This document shows, piece after piece, positions 1-9,136 of a DNA stretch of 64,000 nt. The translations under genes were made by a program, and so were the position numbers. This stretch comes from Paragemmobacter amnigenus. Its GTDB lineage: Bacteria > Pseudomonadota > Alphaproteobacteria > Rhodobacterales > Rhodobacteraceae. The number at the start of each line of letters is the position of its first letter. Within the stretch, counting starts at the first letter, position 1. The notes beneath the pieces are model-generated. The model had not been told where the DNA came from. It was given only the letters and a program-made list of their open reading frames with translations, and did not search any database. Location: assembly GCF_009908265.2 (NCBI RefSeq), contig NZ_JAAATX020000008.1, forward strand, positions 1-64,000, written 5' to 3'.

Positions 1-194
1 TCGAAGGACGTGTTCTTCACCACGCTGTAATCCCGGATCCAGTCAACCCGACGACCCTGCGCACGCCAGAAACCCTCGGGATCCGAAACCGATTCGCCAT
101 AAAGACGCTCATAACCAGACGCATCAATATGCGCGCCAGAAATGAAATCGGCCGACGCGGAATAAGCGCCTGACGGCTGAGAAGTTGCTGACAT
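1..194 (-). CDS. acs: Acetyl-CoA synthetase, N-terminal part (runs off window)
   Basis: Minus-strand reading frame starting at ATG 194 and open to the window edge (64 codons). The protein begins MSATSQPSGAYSASADF and continues through an AHIDASGYERLYGESVSDP-like stretch to GFWRAQGRRVDWIRDYS and VKNTSF. This is the characteristic N-terminus of AMP-forming acetyl-CoA synthetase, which activates acetate to acetyl-CoA through acetyl-AMP in the cytoplasm. The catalytic AMP-binding core lies outside the window. A G-rich stretch just upstream of the ATG can act as ribosome binding site. The identity rests on the N-terminal domain only; propionyl-CoA synthetase is less likely because the DPEGFW and KNTSF landmarks fit Acs better. 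Confidence 0.85.
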   Translation of the reverse strand, partial: MSATSQPSGAYSASADFISGAHIDASGYERLYGESVSDPEGFWRAQGRRVDWIRDYSVVKNTSF

Positions 195-596
195 ATTGCC
201 CCCCCCTGAGAAGTCTCTGTTTGATCACCCTCCGCGCTGGCGGAAGACCAGCCGGAAAGATCTCCAGCGCGCGGTAAACAAAACACATAACGCCCGCTAA
301 GAAAACGATTTTTTTGTCAATTCATTTACACATTCTCCGTCTATGCTGTAAATTTCTTTGCTCTCGTATTAAGGATTCCTGACGCTGGCAGCGGTCTGGG
401 GCCGACGGCCCGCAAGGCCGCGGCAGCCCGACAGGCCCCGACGGACCGGTCCGCAGGCCATCACAGGAAACGGGAAGGAACGTGAAGTCGCCGCCGTCGC
501 GCGCGATGCATCACGGCACTACGGCCCGGCGATCCGCAGGCCGGACGGACCGCGGTCACAGCCCCGCCCCTGCGGCCATCCCTGCCGGGCGCGGCC
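195..596. other. Intergenic region: acs leader and promoter zone, then GC-rich spacer
   Basis: There is no convincing gene here. Positions about 294-375 are strikingly AT-rich against the surroundings and contain, on the minus strand, TTGACA (rc of 315-320), a plausible -35 for acs. The transcribed leader holds an inverted repeat, CCGCGCTGG at 232-240 pairing with the CCAGCGCG stretch at 264-274 (one bulge). Positions 376-596 are GC-rich and non-coding as far as I can see. Promoter assignment is inference from composition and a single hexamer; no clear -10 was found at ideal spacing. Confidence 0.4.
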
Positions 597-2147
597 TCAG
601 TACCACATGTCGGCCACGGCCGCCTTGCGCCTTGCGATGAACTCCCGCAGCGCCTCGTCGATGCCCTGATCCAGCGGCGGCGCCTCGTATTCCGCAAGCC
701 GCTTCTTCCACAGCCGGTTGGCGCGCGTCGCGGCATCGACCGACCCGTTCGCCTCCCATTTCTCGAAGGGCTCGTTATCCGCCGTCTCGCTGTCCCAGAA
801 GGCCGTCTCGTAATGCGCCATGGTGTGGGAACAGCCGAAGAAATGGTTGCCCGGCCCCACCTCGGCAAAGGCATCGACGGCCAGTTGGTCGTCATCCACC
901 TGCACGCCCTTCAGATAGGAATGCAGCGCCCCGCACAGGTCGGTGTCCAGCACGAATTTCTCGTAGGACATGGACAGAAGCCCGTCGAGGAACCCCGCCG
1001 AATGCAGGATGTAATTCGCCCCGCAATGCACGGCGGCCAGCATGGACATGGTCCCTTCCGTCATCGCCTGCGCGTCGGGCAGCTTGGAGGTGGTGAAATT
1101 CCCCGAACAGCGCAGCGGCAGGTTCAGCCGCCGCGCCAGTTGCCCGATCACCATCGACCCGATCGCAGGTTCCGGCGTGCCGAAGGTGGGGCTGCCCGAC
1201 CGCAAACTCATCGACGACAGGAAGTTGCCGAAGACCACCGGCGCGCCCTTGCGCTCCAGCTGCGTCAACGCGCAGCCCGCCAGCGTCTCGGCCAGCGATT
1301 GGGCAATCGCCCCGGCCGATGTCACCGGCCCCATCGCGCCGCCAAGGATGAAGGGCACCAGCACCGTCCCCTGTCCCGCCCGGGCATATTCCCGCATCCC
1401 CCGCGTCATGGTCCCGTCCCAGACAAGGGGCGAGTTGACGTTGAAATTCCCCATGATGACGCAATTGTTCTCGGCAAACTCGCGGCCAAAGACGATGCGC
1501 GCCATCTCCACGCTGTCTGCCGCGCGTTCCGCCGCCGTGACCGATCCCAGAAAGGCGCGGTCGGAATAGCGGACATGGGCATAGACCATGTCCAGATGCC
1601 GCTTGTTCACCGCCACGTCGGTGGGTTCGCAGATCGTGCCGCCGGAATGGTGGAACCACGGGCTGGATTGGGCGAGCTTGATGAAATTCTCGAAATCCTC
1701 GATCGTCCCGAAGCGCCGCCCCTTGTCCAGATCCATGACAAAAGGGCTGCCATAGGCGGGGGCAAAGACCACGTTCTTCCCGCCGATGCGCACGTTGTTC
1801 GCCGGATTGCGCGCGAATTGCGTAAATTCCGCAGGGGCGGTCGCCACGATCTCGCGCAGCATGTCCTTTGGGAACTTCACGAGCGTCCCCTCGACATGCG
1901 CCCCCGCGCGCCGCCACAGCTCCAGCGCCTCGGGGTCGTCGCGGAATTCGATCCCCGTCTCGGCAAGGATGCGGTCGGCGGCGGCCTCGATCCTGATCAG
2001 CCCCTCCTCGCCCATCACGTCATAGGTGGGGATGCCCCGCACGATATAGGGCACATGCACCGCGCCATGCGCGCCGGAGGTGCGCTCCGCCCGCCGCGCC
2101 TCGCGCCCGCCGCCGCGCTTGCGCGACCGATCCCCGTCCCCGTCCAT
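597..2147 (-). CDS. Trimethylamine methyltransferase (MttB) family protein, non-pyrrolysine type
   Basis: This 516-aa protein has the full-length MttB fold seen in corrinoid-dependent methylamine/betaine methyltransferases. Family landmarks include the RILAETGIEF N-terminal stretch, the PANNVRIGGKNVVFAPAYG block, GSPTFGTPEPA in the middle and the EVGPGNHFFGCSHTM block near the C-terminus. There is no in-frame amber codon, so it is not the pyrrolysine trimethylamine enzyme; it resembles the MtgB-like group whose characterised members demethylate glycine betaine or other quaternary amines. Substrate cannot be read from sequence. No corrinoid protein or MtqA-like methyltransferase lies nearby. 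The gene stands alone downstream of the divergently placed acs promoter region. A second paralogue lies at 25447-27000. Confidence 0.85.
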   Translation of the reverse strand: MDGDGDRSRKRGGGREARRAERTSGAHGAVHVPYIVRGIPTYDVMGEEGLIRIEAAADRILAETGIEFRDDPEALELWRRAGAHVEGTLVKFPKDMLREIVATAPAEFTQFARNPANNVRIGGKNVVFAPAYGSPFVMDLDKGRRFGTIEDFENFIKLAQSSPWFHHSGGTICEPTDVAVNKRHLDMVYAHVRYSDRAFLGSVTAAERAADSVEMARIVFGREFAENNCVIMGNFNVNSPLVWDGTMTRGMREYARAGQGTVLVPFILGGAMGPVTSAGAIAQSLAETLAGCALTQLERKGAPVVFGNFLSSMSLRSGSPTFGTPEPAIGSMVIGQLARRLNLPLRCSGNFTTSKLPDAQAMTEGTMSMLAAVHCGANYILHSAGFLDGLLSMSYEKFVLDTDLCGALHSYLKGVQVDDDQLAVDAFAEVGPGNHFFGCSHTMAHYETAFWDSETADNEPFEKWEANGSVDAATRANRLWKKRLAEYEAPPLDQGIDEALREFIARRKAAVADMWY

Positions 2148-2221
2148 GACACCCCTCCTGCCAGACTGACCACGGCCAGCCTAGCAAGGGGCACCCGCCC
2201 GCGATGACCTGAAAACGACCT

Positions 2222-2244
2222 GCGGGCAGAATTTCCCTGCCCGC
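2222..2244 (-). terminator. Hairpin after dabA, possible terminator
   Basis: Inverted repeat GCGGGCAG (2222-2229) and CTGCCCGC (2237-2244) with a 7-nt loop lies about 30 bp past the dabA stop codon. On the minus strand it is followed closely by GTTTT. The U-tract is short, so rho-independent function is only probable. Confidence 0.4.
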
Positions 2245-2271
2245 ACCCGTGTCCCTGCCCGCACCCCGCCG

Positions 2272-4644
2272 TCAGGCCGCCCGCTCCGCCTCCCATTCCA
2301 GACCGGGGCGATAGCGCGCGGCGACCCTGCCCTGCTCCAGCACCAGCAGATGCAGCCAGCCGTTGTCGAACAGCGCGCGCACCCCGTCATGCCGCGCCAG
2401 CACATCCGCGATGGCCTCTTTCGGCGCCTCGACCATCACGGTCAGGCGCAGCGGATCATGCACCAGCCGCGCTCCGTCATGCACCGCCTGCCACGGCAGT
2501 CCGGCCCGCAGCCGCCCGCCATTGCCCTCGACCACCCCGATCCCGCCGGTCACGTTGTGGATCAGCTTGTTCCCCCCGCCAAAGGCTTCGGGCGCCACGG
2601 AAGACCCGTAATATTGCAGGCTGATCCAGCTTGCCACCACCACCGGCGCGGTCAGGATCAGCTCCAGCGTGGCAAAGCCCTGATCGTCCCGCCAGTCATA
2701 GCTGTTCAGGAAGACCCGCCCGCCCAGATCGGCCCCCGCCGTCACCGCCCGCGGCGCCGCGACAAAGGCCGCGCAGCCCGCCAGACCCCATTCCGGCCGC
2801 AACTCGGACCAGTCCAGCGCGCGCTTCGCCACCGTCGCCGCCGTCGCCCCGGGCAGCCGCGCCGCCCGTTCCGCCCGCGAAAAGGCACCGGCCTTCTCCA
2901 GCCAGCCCTTCACCTGCGCCAGCTCCCCCGCATGGGTCGCAGGCACCGCCCCGTCGTAAAGCCGCACGCGATCCGTCGTCGTCTCGTGCAGACCGGCGAC
3001 AAAGACGGTGTCGGAAGGAACCGTAACCCCATGCCCCGCCAGCCCCGCCCGCGTTTCGGGATCGTTCAGCAGATCGGCCAGCAGCCGCGCCGATACCTCG
3101 CCCGTCTGCCCGCCGCAGGCCCCGCAGTGATAGGCGCTCTCATGCGGGTTGTTGGTCACCTGCGCCCCATGCCCCAGCAAAAGCACGACCCGCGCATGAT
3201 CCCGCACCAGCCCCATCGCGCGCAGAACCGCCGCCCCCGTCGCGGCCTTGGCCCCCGCATCCGGCGCAGGCTCCAGCACCGGCGCGGGCCCTTCGGCCGC
3301 CTTCTGCCCCAGACCCAGCGCATCCTTGACCAGCTTCAACCCGTAGACCGGCCCCGCCGATTCAACAAAGGCAAAGGACGACACCGCCGCCTGCCGGAAC
3401 CGGCCCCAGGCCCGTACGCCCCGCGCCGCGATCCGCGCAGCCTCTTCCGACACCGCATCCCCATGGCTCGCCGCCGTCAGCGCGGGGCGCAGCAGCACAG
3501 GCAGATGGCTGTCGGCCAATTCGCTCGCATGGGGGCGATGGGCGACGGGCAGGCCGAAGAAGCCCGCGAAACCCAGCGTTTCCACGCCTTCGGACTGCGC
3601 CTCCAGCGCGCGGCGGAACACCTCGGACCGCACATCGATGCAGAAGGCCGCCTGCACCACGGGCCGCGCGCCCGCCGCGAAACCGGCATCCGCCCCGCCC
3701 AGCCGCGCCGCCAGCCGCCGCTGATGCGCCCGCTCCGCCGCATCCTGCAACACCGCATCGACCGCCAGATCGACGCTTGGCGCGACCGGCACGGCATGGG
3801 CCGCGACCACCCCCGCCCAATCCGCCGCCACCTGCGGCACCACCGCCAGAATGGCCTCTTCCCAGACCAGCCGGATCGCCAGCAGATCGACCAGCGTCTC
3901 GTCGCTGCCCCCCGCCAGTTCCGCCTGCCACAGCAACCAGCGCGCATGCTGCGCCCAGCCGTCCAGATCCATCAGCAGCCGGTGGAAACAGGTCTCCGCC
4001 GCCGCATCGGTGATGCCCAGCCGCTCTGCCGCGCGCAGGATGGCGCGGTCCGCCGTATCGGGCGCCTCGGCCACATGGGCGCAGAACCCCGACAGCCCCG
4101 CGATCTCGGGCGTCAGGTCATGCGTCGCCCAGTCCCGCCACGCGGCAAAGGCCCCCCGCCCCGGCGCGGGCTGCCACAGCGCCTGCCCGCGGTCGAAATG
4201 CCCCGCCGCCCACAGGCCGAAGCACCGCGTCACCAGCGCGGGGAAATCCACCCCCGCCGCGCCCGCCGCCACCTCGGCCAGCGTGGGCAGCGCCACCGGA
4301 ACCGGCGCCTCGGCCCGCATCCTGAGCTTCAGCAGCGCCAGATCGTTGGGCTTCACCGGACAGCGGCTTGCAATCAGCGCGGCCGCCAGATCGTCATCCG
4401 TGATCTCGCCCGCCGCCACCTTCGCCGCCAGCTCTGCGCGCGGTTGCGTCAGCCGCACCCCCGCCACCCGCGCCAGCCGCGCGGCAGCCGTGGGCAGGTC
4501 CTCGCCCGTCTGGCCCAGCAGCGGGTTCACCGCCACCGTGGCCGACAGCGGGAAGGAAGGCGGGATTGCCCGCGCCGCCGCCTCTGCCGCCGCCAGCAGA
4601 CCCGACACCCGCGCCGGCGCAATCTGTGCATGTTTCAGGAACAT
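2272..4644 (-). CDS. dabA: DabA, inorganic carbon transporter subunit (DUF2309/UPF0753)
   Basis: The 790-aa protein matches DabA, the large cytoplasmic zinc-binding, carbonic-anhydrase-like subunit of the DAB dissolved-inorganic-carbon pump. Known DabA zinc ligands are two residues of a C-x-D motif, a His and a Cys. The equivalents are visible here as FCIDVRSE (C about 335, D about 337), LLGHGAQ (H about 491) and HCGACGG (C about 505-506). Other family landmarks are AVNPLLGQ near the N-terminus and GGIGVVEGNGGRLRAGLPWQ near the C-terminus. It follows dabB with a 25-bp gap, so the two are probably one operon. Length is typical. By family knowledge it hydrates CO2 to bicarbonate vectorially, driven by the DabB ion gradient; no RuBisCO or carboxysome gene is in the window. 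Confidence 0.9.
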   Translation of the reverse strand: MFLKHAQIAPARVSGLLAAAEAAARAIPPSFPLSATVAVNPLLGQTGEDLPTAAARLARVAGVRLTQPRAELAAKVAAGEITDDDLAAALIASRCPVKPNDLALLKLRMRAEAPVPVALPTLAEVAAGAAGVDFPALVTRCFGLWAAGHFDRGQALWQPAPGRGAFAAWRDWATHDLTPEIAGLSGFCAHVAEAPDTADRAILRAAERLGITDAAAETCFHRLLMDLDGWAQHARWLLWQAELAGGSDETLVDLLAIRLVWEEAILAVVPQVAADWAGVVAAHAVPVAPSVDLAVDAVLQDAAERAHQRRLAARLGGADAGFAAGARPVVQAAFCIDVRSEVFRRALEAQSEGVETLGFAGFFGLPVAHRPHASELADSHLPVLLRPALTAASHGDAVSEEAARIAARGVRAWGRFRQAAVSSFAFVESAGPVYGLKLVKDALGLGQKAAEGPAPVLEPAPDAGAKAATGAAVLRAMGLVRDHARVVLLLGHGAQVTNNPHESAYHCGACGGQTGEVSARLLADLLNDPETRAGLAGHGVTVPSDTVFVAGLHETTTDRVRLYDGAVPATHAGELAQVKGWLEKAGAFSRAERAARLPGATAATVAKRALDWSELRPEWGLAGCAAFVAAPRAVTAGADLGGRVFLNSYDWRDDQGFATLELILTAPVVVASWISLQYYGSSVAPEAFGGGNKLIHNVTGGIGVVEGNGGRLRAGLPWQAVHDGARLVHDPLRLTVMVEAPKEAIADVLARHDGVRALFDNGWLHLLVLEQGRVAARYRPGLEWEAERAA

Positions 4645-4669
4645 CGCGTCTCTCCTCTTGCCCGTCGCC

Positions 4670-6211
4670 TCAGTTGGATTTCGCCGTCCGGAACCCGCCG
4701 ATCAGCCGGTCCAGCACCGCGTTCAGATACAGCCCGTTCGCCAGATGCACCCGCAGCCCCGCCGCCGCCGGGTGATGTGCCCAGAGCGGGAACAGCGCCT
4801 GCGCCACCGCCACAAGGCCGAAGGACATCAGCGCCAGCACGATCAGCGCCCATTCCAGCGCACCGGGCACCGGCGGCTTGGGCAGTTCCGGCCCCCAGAC
4901 CGCGCCCGCCGCCACATGCAGCCCGAAATAGGCCACCGCCGCCGCCAGTGACGCCACCGCCACCCGCCGCGTCAGCGCCCAGGGCGCGGCATCGGCCAGA
5001 CCCTGCGCCACCAGATAGGCCACCCCGAAGATCAGGATCACACCCAGCGCCAGCGCCTGCGCCGATTTCGGCGCGGCCATCAGGCCAAAGCCCGTCGCCA
5101 CCGCCGCATAAAGCAGGATCGCAATGGCAAAGGCCCGCCCCACCGCCTTCAGCCCCGGCACGGCCACCGGCCCCGGCTTGCGGACCGACGCCACCGCCAC
5201 GACCGCGCCCCCCGAAGACAGGAAGGCATGCGCCTTGTACAGCGAATGCGCCACGATATGCAGCATCGCCAGCGCCCAGAGCCCCAGCCCGCATTGCAGC
5301 AGCATGAAGCCCATCTGCGCCACCGTGGACCAGGCCAGCGCCGTCTTGACCGCAGGCTGCGTCAGCATCACCGCCGCCCCGAACAGCGCCGTGAACCCGC
5401 CCAGCATCACCAGCGCCGCCATCGCCCCCGCGCTCTGCTGCACGACGCCCGCCAGCACGATCAGCATCACGCCGCCCGCATTGATGATCCCGGCATGGAG
5501 CAACGCCGACACCGGCGTCGGCGCCTCCATCACCTCGGTCAGCCAGCCATGCAGCGGAAAGGCCGCCGTCTTCAGCAGCGCCGCCAGAACCAGAGCCGCC
5601 ACCCCCGCCTGACCCGCCACGGGCAGCCCACCCGCCGCCGCCTGCGCCAGCGCCTCCACCCCGACCGTGCCATAGGCCAGCCAGAACATCCCCGCCGCCG
5701 CCAGCAGCGCCAGATCCCCCGCGCCCCAGACCAGCGTGAATTTCGCCGCCGCCCGCCGCGCCTCGGCCCGCTCGGGATAGAACAGCAACAACTGCCGCAG
5801 CCCCGCCCCCACCGCGACAAAGGCCGCGACCATCACCCACAGGTTGCCCGCCTGCACCAGCACCAGCACCGCCGCCAGCACCGCCAGAAGCAGCCCGTGA
5901 AACGCGCCCTCGCGCGCCTCGCCATCCAGATAGCGCCGCGAATAGCGCAGCACGATCCAGCCGACAAAGGACACCAGCGCCGCCATCGTGACCCCCACGA
6001 CATCCAGCCGCAGCGCCCCGAGCCAGACCCCCGCCTGCCCAAGCGCCACCTGCACCGCCGCCCCCGCCGCCAGCGCGACCGCCACCAGCGCCCCCGCCTC
6101 GGACGCCACGGGAACCCCCGCCGGTCGCCGCCCCGGGCGCATCGCCGCAAAAAGGGCAAGCGCCAGAAGCACAAGGGGCGACAGGAAGGTCAGCGGCGGC
6201 AGGGCATCCAT
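4670..6211 (-). CDS. dabB: DabB, proton-conducting membrane subunit (NADH dehydrogenase subunit L-like)
   Basis: Start ATG 6211 is chosen over longer frames because GGAGA lies about 8 nt upstream and the protein then begins MDALPPLTFLSPLVLLALALF, a direct first membrane helix. The protein (513 aa) is very hydrophobic with about 12-14 membrane segments and carries the Mrp/NuoL antiporter signature, including AAFPLHGWLTEVMEAPTPVSALLHAG around residues 210-240 and LHIVAHSLYKAHAFLSSG around 320. In DAB systems this subunit conducts H+ or Na+ and is complexed with DabA, encoded just downstream. Isolated position away from other nuo or mrp genes supports DabB rather than complex I or Mrp. Confidence 0.88.
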   Translation of the reverse strand: MDALPPLTFLSPLVLLALALFAAMRPGRRPAGVPVASEAGALVAVALAAGAAVQVALGQAGVWLGALRLDVVGVTMAALVSFVGWIVLRYSRRYLDGEAREGAFHGLLLAVLAAVLVLVQAGNLWVMVAAFVAVGAGLRQLLLFYPERAEARRAAAKFTLVWGAGDLALLAAAGMFWLAYGTVGVEALAQAAAGGLPVAGQAGVAALVLAALLKTAAFPLHGWLTEVMEAPTPVSALLHAGIINAGGVMLIVLAGVVQQSAGAMAALVMLGGFTALFGAAVMLTQPAVKTALAWSTVAQMGFMLLQCGLGLWALAMLHIVAHSLYKAHAFLSSGGAVVAVASVRKPGPVAVPGLKAVGRAFAIAILLYAAVATGFGLMAAPKSAQALALGVILIFGVAYLVAQGLADAAPWALTRRVAVASLAAAVAYFGLHVAAGAVWGPELPKPPVPGALEWALIVLALMSFGLVAVAQALFPLWAHHPAAAGLRVHLANGLYLNAVLDRLIGGFRTAKSN

Positions 6212-6308
6212 GGCACGATCTCCGTTGAAAAGATGCCGACCAGATAGACCTTGCCTATCATCCAGAAAATTACATATTTTACGCTTTATCGTTCGTTTTG
6301 GTAGAATA
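6212..6308. promoter_or_regulatory. Divergent promoter region between dabB and the LysR gene
   Basis: This 97-bp spacer is AT-rich compared with its flanks, especially about 6255-6308 (AAATTACATATTTTACGC and nearby). It must hold both divergent promoters. LysR regulators usually bind T-N11-A sites in such spacers, and several T/A pairs at that spacing can be drawn, but I cannot single one out. Assignment as the control region is inference from gene layout. Confidence 0.5.
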
Positions 6309-7181
6309 ATGGCCCAGATCAACCTGCATCACCTGCGCCTTTTCCGTGCCGTGGCGCTCGACGGCACGCTGACGGGGGCCGCGCGGCTGCTGAACCTGTC
6401 GCAATCCGCCCTCTCGACCCAGCTCCGCACGCTCGAGGCGACCTTGGGCCACGACCTCTTCGAACGCCGCGGCCGCGGGCTCGTGCTGACCGAGGCGGGG
6501 CGCATCGCGCTCGACCATGCCGAGGCGATCTTCCGCACCGCCGACGACCTGACCGCCACCCTGCGCGAAACCGGCGCCGCCCGCCGCGCGCTGCGCGTGG
6601 GGGCGCTGGCCACCCTTTCGCGCAACTTCCAGCTCCAGTTCGTCCGCCCCCTCCTCGGCCGCCCCGATGTCGAGGTGGTCCTCCGCTCCGGCACCCAGAC
6701 CGAACTCCTGCGCGCCCTCGACGCCCTCGCCCTCGACGTGGTCCTGACCAACCTCCCCCCCGCACGCGAGGCGGGCAGCCCGTGGCTCGTCGACCGCCTT
6801 GCCGAACAGCCGGTCAGCCTGATCGGCACCCCCGCCCGCCTTGGCCCCGCACCGCGCGCCATGGCCGACATCCTCGCCACCGAACCGCTGGTCCTGCCCG
6901 TGCCCGAAACCGCCCTCCGCGCCGCCTTCGACGCGCTGACCACCCGCCTCGGCATCGTCCCGAACATCGCGGCCGAGGCCGACGACATGGCCATGCTCCG
7001 CCTTCTCGCGCGCGAGGATGCGGGTCTGGCCATCCTGCCCACCATCGTCGTGCGCGACGAACTGGCCGCCAGTTTGCTGGTCGAGGCCGCGCAACTTTCG
7101 GGCCTGACCGAAACCTTCTACGCCATCACCCGCGAACGCCGCTTTCCCAACCCGCTGCTCGCCGCCCTCCTGCGCGGCTAG
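6309..7181 (+). CDS. LysR-family transcriptional regulator, divergent from dabBA
   Basis: The 290-aa protein begins MAQINLHHLRLFRAVALDG and has an N-terminal winged HTH (AARLLNLSQSALSTQLRTLE, about residues 20-40) followed by an effector-binding domain. ATG 6309 is the first Met that yields the canonical LysR N-terminus. The HLRLF start and the C-terminal VRDELAASLL region recall NhaR/CbbR-like LysR proteins, but the effector cannot be deduced. Its position, back-to-back with the inorganic-carbon uptake operon, makes it the likely regulator of dabBA and of itself. Confidence 0.85.
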   Translation: MAQINLHHLRLFRAVALDGTLTGAARLLNLSQSALSTQLRTLEATLGHDLFERRGRGLVLTEAGRIALDHAEAIFRTADDLTATLRETGAARRALRVGALATLSRNFQLQFVRPLLGRPDVEVVLRSGTQTELLRALDALALDVVLTNLPPAREAGSPWLVDRLAEQPVSLIGTPARLGPAPRAMADILATEPLVLPVPETALRAAFDALTTRLGIVPNIAAEADDMAMLRLLAREDAGLAILPTIVVRDELAASLLVEAAQLSGLTETFYAITRERRFPNPLLAALLRG

Positions 7182-7326
7182 CCATGCGCGGCCCCTTGCC
7201 GACGCGCAACAGCCAAAGGGCGATTTCCCGCCCGTTCCGGCCGCTCCGCTCCGGTTAATGAATTTCAATGCGCGAAACATTCCGTGATCGGCTATCCTGC
7301 CCCCATCGACTCGGAGGAGCACTGCC

Positions 7327-7515
7327 ATGCCCAAGACCTTGCCGATCCCAAGACCCGTAGTGACCCGTCCCGCGACCTCGCGCCGTGAGGGGGCCAGCGC
7401 GGGGGCCATCGCGCTCTTTGCCGTGGCCTATATCGCCGTCCTCGGCATCCTCTTCGCCCCCGACGGCTTCTTCACCGAAAGCCCGACCACCCTCGTGGCG
7501 GACAGCGCCGACTGA
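7327..7515 (+). CDS. Small single-span membrane protein, unknown
   Basis: A 62-aa reading frame preceded by a strong GGAGGA site about 8 nt upstream of ATG 7327. The chain has a basic, Pro-rich N-terminus, one membrane helix (AGAIALFAVAYIAVLGILFA, about residues 25-44) and an acidic tail. Orientation N-in is likely by the positive-inside rule. I do not recognise a family. The good ribosome site, hydrophobic helix and following hairpin argue that it is real. Confidence 0.65.
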   Translation: MPKTLPIPRPVVTRPATSRREGASAGAIALFAVAYIAVLGILFAPDGFFTESPTTLVADSAD

Positions 7516-7521
7516 CCGGCC

Positions 7522-7556
7522 AACGGGGGCGACGCTGCCACAGCGCCGCCCCCGTT
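7522..7556 (+). terminator. Strong hairpin after the small membrane protein gene
   Basis: AACGGGGGCG (7522-7531) pairs with CGCCCCCGTT (7547-7556), and the interior adds CGCTG (7533-7537) with CAGCG (7541-7545). It lies 7 bp past the stop codon. No clear T-run follows, so it may be a weak terminator or a 3' stabilising structure. Confidence 0.5.
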
Positions 7557-7633
7557 CCATCCGCGCCCCCAACCGCCGCTTGCCGCCCCTGCCGCCCTGA
7601 TCTAATCAGGGCAGGCAAGACAAAGGCGGACCA

Positions 7634-8419
7634 ATGCGCATCCTGATCACCAATGACGACGGCATCAACGCCCCCGGGCTCCAGGTGCTGGAGGAAATCG
7701 CCACCGCGATCGCCGGACCGGAAGGCGAGGTCTGGACCGTCGCGCCCGCCTTCGAACAATCCGGCGTGGGCCATTGCATCAGCTACACCCACCCCACGAT
7801 GATCGCCAAACTCGGCCCGCGCCGCTTTGCCGCCGAAGGCAGCCCCGCCGATTGCGTCCTTGCGGGCATCTACGACGTGCTGCAGGGCGCCAAGCCCGAC
7901 CTCGTCCTCTCCGGCGTGAACCGCGGCAACAACTCGGCCGAGAATGTGCTCTACTCCGGCACCATCGGCGGCGCGATGGAGGCGGCGCTGCAAGGCATCC
8001 CCGCCATCGCGCTCTCGCAATTCTTCGGGCCCGAGATGGACGGCCTGACCGACCCGTTCGAAACCGCCCGCACCCACGGCACCGCCACCGTCCGCGCCCT
8101 GCTGGACAAGGGCATCTGGACCGGCGACGACTACCGCACCTTCTACAACGTCAACTTCCCCCCCTTCCCCGCCGCGCGGGTCAAGGGGATGAAGGTCGCG
8201 GCACAGGGCTTCCGCCGCGACACCTCGTTCAGCGCCGAGGCACAGATTTCCCCCACCGGTCGCCGCTATCTCTGGATCAAGGGCGGCCCGCAGCAGACCC
8301 CCACCGCACCGGGCACCGATGCGGCGGTCAATCTCGACGGCTACATCTCCGTCACCCCCCTGCGCGCCGACCTGACGGCGCATGATCTCCTCTCCGATCT
8401 CGGGGCGCGGCTGGCATGA
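7634..8419 (+). CDS. surE: 5'/3'-nucleotidase SurE
   Basis: The 261-aa protein has the complete SurE signature: [15 protein letters not shown] with the metal-binding Asp pair at residues 8-9, the [14 protein letters not shown] segment, and [25 protein letters not shown] around residues 96-120. SurE removes phosphate from nucleoside monophosphates in the cytoplasm and often accompanies the protein repair methyltransferase and NlpD, as it does here. Its stop overlaps the pcm start by 4 bp (ATGA), implying translational coupling. Confidence 0.95.
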   Translation: MRILITNDDGINAPGLQVLEEIATAIAGPEGEVWTVAPAFEQSGVGHCISYTHPTMIAKLGPRRFAAEGSPADCVLAGIYDVLQGAKPDLVLSGVNRGNNSAENVLYSGTIGGAMEAALQGIPAIALSQFFGPEMDGLTDPFETARTHGTATVRALLDKGIWTGDDYRTFYNVNFPPFPAARVKGMKVAAQGFRRDTSFSAEAQISPTGRRYLWIKGGPQQTPTAPGTDAAVNLDGYISVTPLRADLTAHDLLSDLGARLA

Positions 8420-9090
8420 CCGATCACGCGGACTTCGACGAAAATGACGGGTCCGCCGCCGCCGAACGCAAGATGCGCTTTCTCTATGCCCTCCGCTCGC
8501 GCGGCGTGACCGACACCCGCGTGCTCTCCGCGATGGAACGCATCGACCGCGGGCTTTTCGTCCGCGGCCTCTTCGCCGAACGCGCGTATGAGGACATGCC
8601 CCTTCCCATCGCCTGCGGCCAGACCATCAGCCAGCCCTCCATCGTCGGCATCATGACACAGGCGCTGGACGTCCAGCCCCGCGACAAGGTGCTCGAGGTT
8701 GGCACCGGCTCCGGCTATCAGGCCGCGATCCTGTCGCAGCTCGCCCGCCGCGTCTACACCGTCGACCGCCACCGCCGCCTCGTGCGCGAGGCGGACGAGA
8801 TCTTCCGCGCCCTCGACCTGACCAACATCACCGCCATCACCGTCGACGGCAGCTTCGGCCTGCCCGATCAGGCCCCCTTCGACCGCATCATCGTGACCGC
8901 CGCCGCCGAAGACCCGCCCGGCCCCCTATTGGCGCAACTGAAAACCGGCGGTATCATGGTCGTGCCGGTCGGGCAGTCCGACACGGTGCAAAGCCTGATA
9001 AAGGTCACGCGCACCGAAACCGGTTTCGATTATGACGAGCTTCGCCCCGTGCGCTTCGTGCCGCTGGTCGAGGGACTCGGCACCGAGTGA
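8416..9090 (+). CDS. pcm: Protein-L-isoaspartate O-methyltransferase
   Basis: The 224-aa protein is of typical Pcm length. It shows the substrate-binding [17 protein letters not shown] stretch, the SAM-binding motif [13 protein letters not shown] at about residues 93-105, and the [14 protein letters not shown] post-motif. It methylates isoaspartyl residues of damaged proteins using S-adenosylmethionine. The start codon overlaps the surE stop, and nlpD follows 46 bp downstream, the conserved stationary-phase maintenance arrangement. Confidence 0.95.
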   Translation: MTDHADFDENDGSAAAERKMRFLYALRSRGVTDTRVLSAMERIDRGLFVRGLFAERAYEDMPLPIACGQTISQPSIVGIMTQALDVQPRDKVLEVGTGSGYQAAILSQLARRVYTVDRHRRLVREADEIFRALDLTNITAITVDGSFGLPDQAPFDRIIVTAAAEDPPGPLLAQLKTGGIMVVPVGQSDTVQSLIKVTRTETGFDYDELRPVRFVPLVEGLGTE

Positions 9091-9136
9091 ATTCAACGGC
9101 TCCGGGCCATACCCGGACGACAGAGAGGCAATAGGC

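Noticed and set aside
597-2147. Pyrrolysine-containing trimethylamine methyltransferase
   Set aside because: There is no in-frame TAG codon in this gene or in the paralogue at 25447, and no pyl genes are seen.
2350-5307. Long plus-strand open frame (about 985 codons)
   Set aside because: It is the antisense of dabA and the end of dabB, which have strong family signatures.
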